A DNA stretch of 16,861 bases. Origin: an uncultured Corynebacterium sp. Its GTDB lineage: Bacteria > Actinomycetota > Actinomycetes > Mycobacteriales > Mycobacteriaceae. A program made the position numbers and the translations under genes. Location of the stretch: assembly GCA_943908385.1 (NCBI GenBank), contig CALTTF010000037.1:1-16861 (forward strand). The letters are read 5' to 3'. The notes beneath the pieces are model-generated. The model ran no database searches. It was given only the letters and a program-made list of their open reading frames with translations, and had not been told where the DNA came from. Position 1 is the stretch's first letter, and the number at the start of each line of letters is the position of its first letter. Shown piece after piece: positions 13,308-16,861 of this stretch.

Positions 13308-14696
13308 ATGAAGAACTCATCCAGCATTGCCGCTGCGCTGCTCTTCATCGGGGCAGTCGTCGGCGGAACAGCAACCGCCCACGCCGAAACTCAGCCAGCC
13401 GGGACGCGGCTGATGCACCGCGACATCGACTCCTCCGACGCGGTCCCGTGGTCCGGACCGAATACCGCCGGGGACGTGACTTGGTCGGTCCCGCTCGGCA
13501 CCTGCTCCACGACATTTCAGGCATCCGACGGCATGGTGCTGGGGCTGTGCACCAAATACGTGGGCACGGAGCAAAAACACAAGAATCCGCTCGGCCTCGA
13601 CGCGGTCGTGCCGTCGGTCATCCTGTTCGACCCGAACACGGCGCAACCGCTGGCGGAGCTCGAGCTGAAGAAGACATCCCTACTCGGCGGCGTGTACGGC
13701 TACTTGGACGAGAACGACAATGTGGTCATCGCCGAAGGCACCGACGTGCTCAATATCGGGCACCGGTTGGAGGGCGGGAAGTGGCACTTGAGCGTCGATA
13801 AGCGTGTGCCCTTGGGGCTTGATGCCGGCACGTCGCTTGGCGGCCTTGCCCCTGACGGTGCTGGGCGCACGTGGTTTGTCGCGAACGATTCCACGATCGG
13901 TGTGATCGACGGTGAGCGGATCGCCACCCTTCCGCTGTCGCAGGCGCCGGGAGGGGAGACGATTGCGAATGGGCTGACGGGACGGCCGAACGGCATGAGC
14001 GTGCTCACCAGCCATTCGCTCAACGAGGTCGAGTACTCGGATGGGCAGATCGAGCTGAAATGGCGGCGCGACTACGACCGCGGATCGGCCCGCAAGCCCG
14101 GCCAGTTGTCGTGGGGTTCGGGCACCACGCCGACGGTGTTCGGGCCGGAGGGGAGGTGGGAGGCTATTGTCGACAACGCCGACGGGTCGCCGAATCTGAT
14201 CGTCGTTGACGCTGAGACCGGCGAGGATGTCTGTGTCATGCCGGCGTTTTCCACAAGCGGGCCCGGCACGGAGAATTCCCTGATCGCGAGCGGGAATTCG
14301 CTGTGGATTCCGTCGACATACGGCTTCACCTATCCGCCGAATGCTGTGGAGGGGAAGGCGAACCCGGCCTTCGCGCCGTTCACCGGTGGGTTGGCGCGCA
14401 TCGACGTCGTTCCGAACGGGAACGGTGCAGATTGCGTGCGCAAGTGGGAGAAGCCCCGGAAGATAGAGACCCTGCCGATCCTGACGGAGCAGGACCGCAC
14501 GATCTGGTCGCTCAGCAGCGACCCGTCGAAGCTTCGCGTCGACCTGGTCGGGGTGAATGCGGACACCGGTGAGGAAGTCGCGCGCCGTCAGGTGGGTGTC
14601 CTGCCGACGGATCTGCCGATGCAGTTGACCGGCATGATCACGCCCGACGGAGCTTATTGGCAGGGGACTGTCACGCGGATGCTGCGACTCAAATAG
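13308..14696 (+). CDS. Secreted protein, probable beta-propeller, function unknown
   Basis: A 462-residue exported protein that I cannot assign to a named family. Residues 1-26 form a Sec signal peptide (MKNSSS, hydrophobic core, cleavage after TAHA); there is no lipobox. The mature chain is made of short beta-forming segments with recurring patterns such as VILFDPNTAQPLAEL, TIGVIDGERIATL, LIVVDAETGEDVCV and DLVGVNADTGEEVARR. That is the look of PQQ/YVTN-type beta-propeller blades, with a D..TG turn. Four cysteines (Cys66 and Cys81 near the start, two more in EDVCVM and GADCVRKW) could form two disulfides. No catalytic motif is apparent, so a binding or scaffold role in the envelope is as likely as an enzyme. 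The stop is 3 bp from the convergent prfC stop. Confidence 0.75.
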   Translation: MKNSSSIAAALLFIGAVVGGTATAHAETQPAGTRLMHRDIDSSDAVPWSGPNTAGDVTWSVPLGTCSTTFQASDGMVLGLCTKYVGTEQKHKNPLGLDAVVPSVILFDPNTAQPLAELELKKTSLLGGVYGYLDENDNVVIAEGTDVLNIGHRLEGGKWHLSVDKRVPLGLDAGTSLGGLAPDGAGRTWFVANDSTIGVIDGERIATLPLSQAPGGETIANGLTGRPNGMSVLTSHSLNEVEYSDGQIELKWRRDYDRGSARKPGQLSWGSGTTPTVFGPEGRWEAIVDNADGSPNLIVVDAETGEDVCVMPAFSTSGPGTENSLIASGNSLWIPSTYGFTYPPNAVEGKANPAFAPFTGGLARIDVVPNGNGADCVRKWEKPRKIETLPILTEQDRTIWSLSSDPSKLRVDLVGVNADTGEEVARRQVGVLPTDLPMQLTGMITPDGAYWQGTVTRMLRLK

Positions 14697-14699
14697 CTG

Positions 14700-16343
14700 C
14701 TAGTCCGCGACGAGGGGCTCCATGGTGAGATCCGGGTGCTCCTTCTCAATGAAGGCGAGCTTCCACTTGTCGCCGAAAAGAGCAATGAGTTCGCCGTCGG
14801 TGCGGGTGAAGATCTCCACGCCGCGCTGGCGGCCCAGCTCCGGTGCGGATTCTTCGTCGGTGCGGCGGGCGACGGAGTAGGGGATCGGCTCGGTGACGGT
14901 CTCGACGTTGTACTCGTTTTCCATGCGGGCCTGCATGACCTCGAACTGCATGGGGCCGACAGCGGCCATGACGGGGGCGGCGTCGCCGCGGGCGTCGTTA
15001 CGCAGAATCTGCACGACACCTTCCGCGTCGAGCTGCTCGAGGGCCTTGCGGAACTGCTTGTACTTGCCCAGCGACTTCGCGCGCAGCGTGCGGAAGTGCT
15101 CCGGCGCGAACTGCGGCATCGGCGGGAACTGGACCTTTTTGCCGGCGTAGATCGTGTCGCCTGGGGCGAGAGCGCCAGCATTGACCAGGCCGATGATGTC
15201 GCCCGGGAACGCCGTTTCCACAGTGTCGCGGTTGCGGCCGAAGACGGTCAGCGCGTACTTCGTGGAGAAGCTGCGGCCGGATTGGGCGTGCGTGACCTGC
15301 ATGCCGCGGTCGAATTCACCGGAGACCACGCGCATGAAGGCGAGCGTGTCGCGGTGGTTCTTGTCCATGCCGGCCTGGACCTTGAAGACCACGCCGGAGA
15401 ATTCATCGCCGACTTCGCGCCCGGGGTCGACGGCCTGGCCGCCGCCGGTCTCCGCCTGCTCGATCGCCTTCGGGTCGGACTCGCGGCCCTCAGGTGCCGG
15501 CGCGATGGCGCACAGGGTGTCCAGGATCTGGTGGACACCGAAGTTGAGCATCGCCGAGGCGAAGATCAAAGGCGAAGTCACGCACTGCTCGAAGAGCTCC
15601 TGGTTGTGCACAGCACCGTCGGCGGCAAGTAGCTCGGCCTCTTCGACAGCAGTCTCCCAGGCGTCCTCCTCGCGCTCGAGTGCCTGGTCCGGGGAGTACT
15701 CCTCTTCCGGCGCGATGGTGGAGCCGCCGGCCGTGCGGATGAAGTGGATGTACTTGTCGGCCTCTCCATCGTCGTTGACGTGCGCGAGCCCGCGGAAGTC
15801 TCCCGCTTCGCCCACCGGCCAGTAGAGGGGAGTGGGCTGGAGGTCGATCTCGGTGACGATCTCGTCGACAAGCTCGAGCGGCTCGCGTCCCACGCGGTCC
15901 CACTTGTTGATCACTGTGACGATCGGCAGGCCGCGCGCCTTGCACACGCGGAAGAGCTTGAGCGTCTGCGGCTCGAGGCCCTTCGCGGCGTCGATGAGCA
16001 TGACCGCGGCGTCGACAGCGGAGAGCACGCGGTAGGTGTCCTCGGAGAAGTCCGCGTGGCCCGGGGTGTCCACGAGGTTGACCACGTACGGCTCGCCGTC
16101 GTGCCCTTCCGGCGCGTATTCGAACTGCAGCGCGGACGACGCGACGGAAATTCCGCGGTCCTTCTCCATCTCCATCCAGTCGGACACCGTCGACTTGCGG
16201 TTGCCCTTGCCGTGCACCGCGCCAGCCTCCGCAATGACGTGCGCATGCAGCGCCAATGCCTCCGTCAACGTCGACTTACCGGCGTCCGGGTGTGCGATGA
16301 CAGCGAACGTGCGGCGGCGGGCGGCCTCGGAAACGGTGCTCAT
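14700..16343 (-). CDS. prfC: Peptide chain release factor 3
   Basis: RF3 is a translational GTPase that removes RF1/RF2 from the ribosome after termination and helps quality control. The 547-residue protein is complete. The GTPase domain has the P-loop AHPDAGKST (17-25), switch II DTPGHADF (92-99) and the G4 motif NKWD (146-149). The RF3-specific beginnings RRTFAVIAHPDAGK and WMEMEKDRGISV separate it from EF-G, and its length fits RF3 rather than EF-G. Domain II is marked by FSGVVFKVQAGMD and the C-terminal domain by AVGPMQFEVMQARMENEYNV. The start has a TACCCT box 9 bp upstream and no ribosome binding site. It is convergent with the propeller gene and lies 59 bp downstream of the partial oxidoreductase gene on the same strand. 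Confidence 0.95.
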   Translation of the reverse strand: MSTVSEAARRRTFAVIAHPDAGKSTLTEALALHAHVIAEAGAVHGKGNRKSTVSDWMEMEKDRGISVASSALQFEYAPEGHDGEPYVVNLVDTPGHADFSEDTYRVLSAVDAAVMLIDAAKGLEPQTLKLFRVCKARGLPIVTVINKWDRVGREPLELVDEIVTEIDLQPTPLYWPVGEAGDFRGLAHVNDDGEADKYIHFIRTAGGSTIAPEEEYSPDQALEREEDAWETAVEEAELLAADGAVHNQELFEQCVTSPLIFASAMLNFGVHQILDTLCAIAPAPEGRESDPKAIEQAETGGGQAVDPGREVGDEFSGVVFKVQAGMDKNHRDTLAFMRVVSGEFDRGMQVTHAQSGRSFSTKYALTVFGRNRDTVETAFPGDIIGLVNAGALAPGDTIYAGKKVQFPPMPQFAPEHFRTLRAKSLGKYKQFRKALEQLDAEGVVQILRNDARGDAAPVMAAVGPMQFEVMQARMENEYNVETVTEPIPYSVARRTDEESAPELGRQRGVEIFTRTDGELIALFGDKWKLAFIEKEHPDLTMEPLVAD

Positions 16344-16352
16344 GACCTGTAG

Positions 16353-16358
16353 AGGGTA
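16353..16358 (-). promoter_or_regulatory. -10 box TACCCT, near-leaderless promoter of prfC
   Basis: On the minus strand TACCCT lies 9 bp before the ATG at 16343, so transcription should start within about three bases of it. The perfect palindrome CGCTCGAGCG (16361-16370) sits just upstream of the box. Confidence 0.4.
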
Positions 16359-16402
16359 GTCGCTCGAGCGGTGGGAGGGCTAACCAGCGCAATGCCGCGC
16401 GA

Positions 16403-16861
16403 TCAGGGCAGCTTCTCGACGAAAAGTGCCTGGTCGATCGCGATCCCGACGGCTGCTCCCGCGCCTGCCGCTTGCGATACCTGGTCGGGGGAGCTGACCA
16501 CATTGCCCGCGGCCCACAGCCCCGGCTGAGATGTCAGGCCGCGTTCTGTGCGCACCCATCCGTCGACGACGTCGCACCCAGCTCCGCGCAGCAGCTCGTC
16601 GTTCGGCTCGAAGCGCGGGCCAGTGAAGCAGGATTCGAACACGAATTGGTGGTCTGTTGAGCGAATCATAATTCGGTCGCCCTCTGCTGGGCCTACTTCC
16701 AAGACGGGTTCGTCGATGATCGTGATGCCGAGCGATTCGAAAAGAGCGCGCTCCTCGTCGGGAAGCTCGAGGCCGTTCGAGAAGAACGTGACGGTCCTAG
16801 CCCACTTGGTGAGCAGCTTGGAAATGTGGAACGTGAAGCCGGGGTTCTCCCCGCCGATGAC
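16403..16861 (-). CDS. NAD(P)/FAD-dependent oxidoreductase, thioredoxin-reductase-like, C-terminal part
   Basis: The gene enters from beyond the right edge; 152 codons plus stop are visible. The frame is open to the last base: VIGGENPGFTFHISKLL, then TVTFFSNGLELPDEERALF, is the NAD(P)-binding Rossmann segment. The C-terminal FAD motif is GLWAAGNVVSSPDQVSQAAG, with the aspartate-lacking A(A/G)(G/D)N form, followed by GAAVGIAIDQAL, as in TrxB-like pyridine nucleotide-disulfide oxidoreductases of actinobacteria. The part visible has no CxxC pair, and the expected site for one is outside the window, so it may or may not be a true thioredoxin reductase. Related actinobacterial proteins often lack the redox cysteines. 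An apparent TTG start at 16702 is inside the domain and is not the real start. Confidence 0.8.
   Translation of the reverse strand, partial: VIGGENPGFTFHISKLLTKWARTVTFFSNGLELPDEERALFESLGITIIDEPVLEVGPAEGDRIMIRSTDHQFVFESCFTGPRFEPNDELLRGAGCDVVDGWVRTERGLTSQPGLWAAGNVVSSPDQVSQAAGAGAAVGIAIDQALFVEKLP

Noticed and set aside
16361..16370. Perfect palindrome CGCTCGAGCG upstream of prfC as a terminator
   Set aside because: No loop and no T run, so it cannot be a hairpin terminator; an operator role has no support beyond its place near the -10 box.
1..16861. Mobile elements, CRISPR arrays, tRNA or rRNA genes, phage genes
   Set aside because: None seen: no transposase or integrase motifs, no regularly spaced repeats, no tRNA-like cloverleaf noticed by eye, and composition is even across the window.

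Overview
The window looks like chromosomal DNA of a high-GC actinobacterium, most probably a Corynebacterium. Reasons: strong G/C bias at third codon positions; a GAPDH of the corynebacterial second-paralogue type; a flavoprotein that strongly resembles mycobacterial Rv0785; two LppP/LprE-type exported proteins, a family of mycolic-acid bacteria; and many genes that seem to lack a leader, with a TAnnnT box a few bases before the ATG. The species cannot be told. I see no tRNA, rRNA, insertion sequence, integrase or CRISPR array. No gene-free stretch exceeds 300 bp.

Layout. 1-494: end of a GAPDH gene, followed by a manA-type mannose-6-phosphate isomerase (511-1632). 1590-3924, minus strand: a tight two-gene unit that reads as a complete sulfolipid pathway, sqdB (UDP-sulfoquinovose synthase) then sqdX (sulfoquinovosyltransferase-like GT4). 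4037-5698: an Rv0785/KsdD-like flavoprotein, divergent from sqdB. 5699-6919 (-) and 7009-8208 (+): D-serine ammonia-lyase and a divergent MFS transporter. 8205-8663 (-) and 8713-9849 (+): a small one-helix membrane protein and a YihY/BrkB-family membrane protein, divergent. 9876-11654: two tandem patatin-like hydrolases, clear duplicates, each with its own near-leaderless promoter. 11862-13202: two tandem LppP/LprE-like genes, the first Sec-secreted, the second a lipoprotein whose signal peptide and domain are in different frames. 13308-14696: a secreted protein, probably a beta-propeller. 14700-16343 (-): prfC (release factor 3). 16403 to the end (-): a partial thioredoxin-reductase-like flavoprotein.

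How the genes work together. The sqdB/sqdX pair should convert UDP-glucose and sulfite to UDP-sulfoquinovose and transfer the sugar to diacylglycerol, giving an anionic sulfoglycolipid; this is the most notable pathway here. DsdA would deaminate D-serine, and the divergent transporter may import a related substrate, which is only a guess. The exported LppP/LprE-like pair and the propeller protein form an envelope/secretome cluster of unknown role.

Two features recur. Convergent genes have almost no space between them: a 43-bp coding overlap, directly abutting stops, a shared CTAG, and a 3-bp gap. At least eight start codons lie 6-9 bp after a TAnnnT hexamer.
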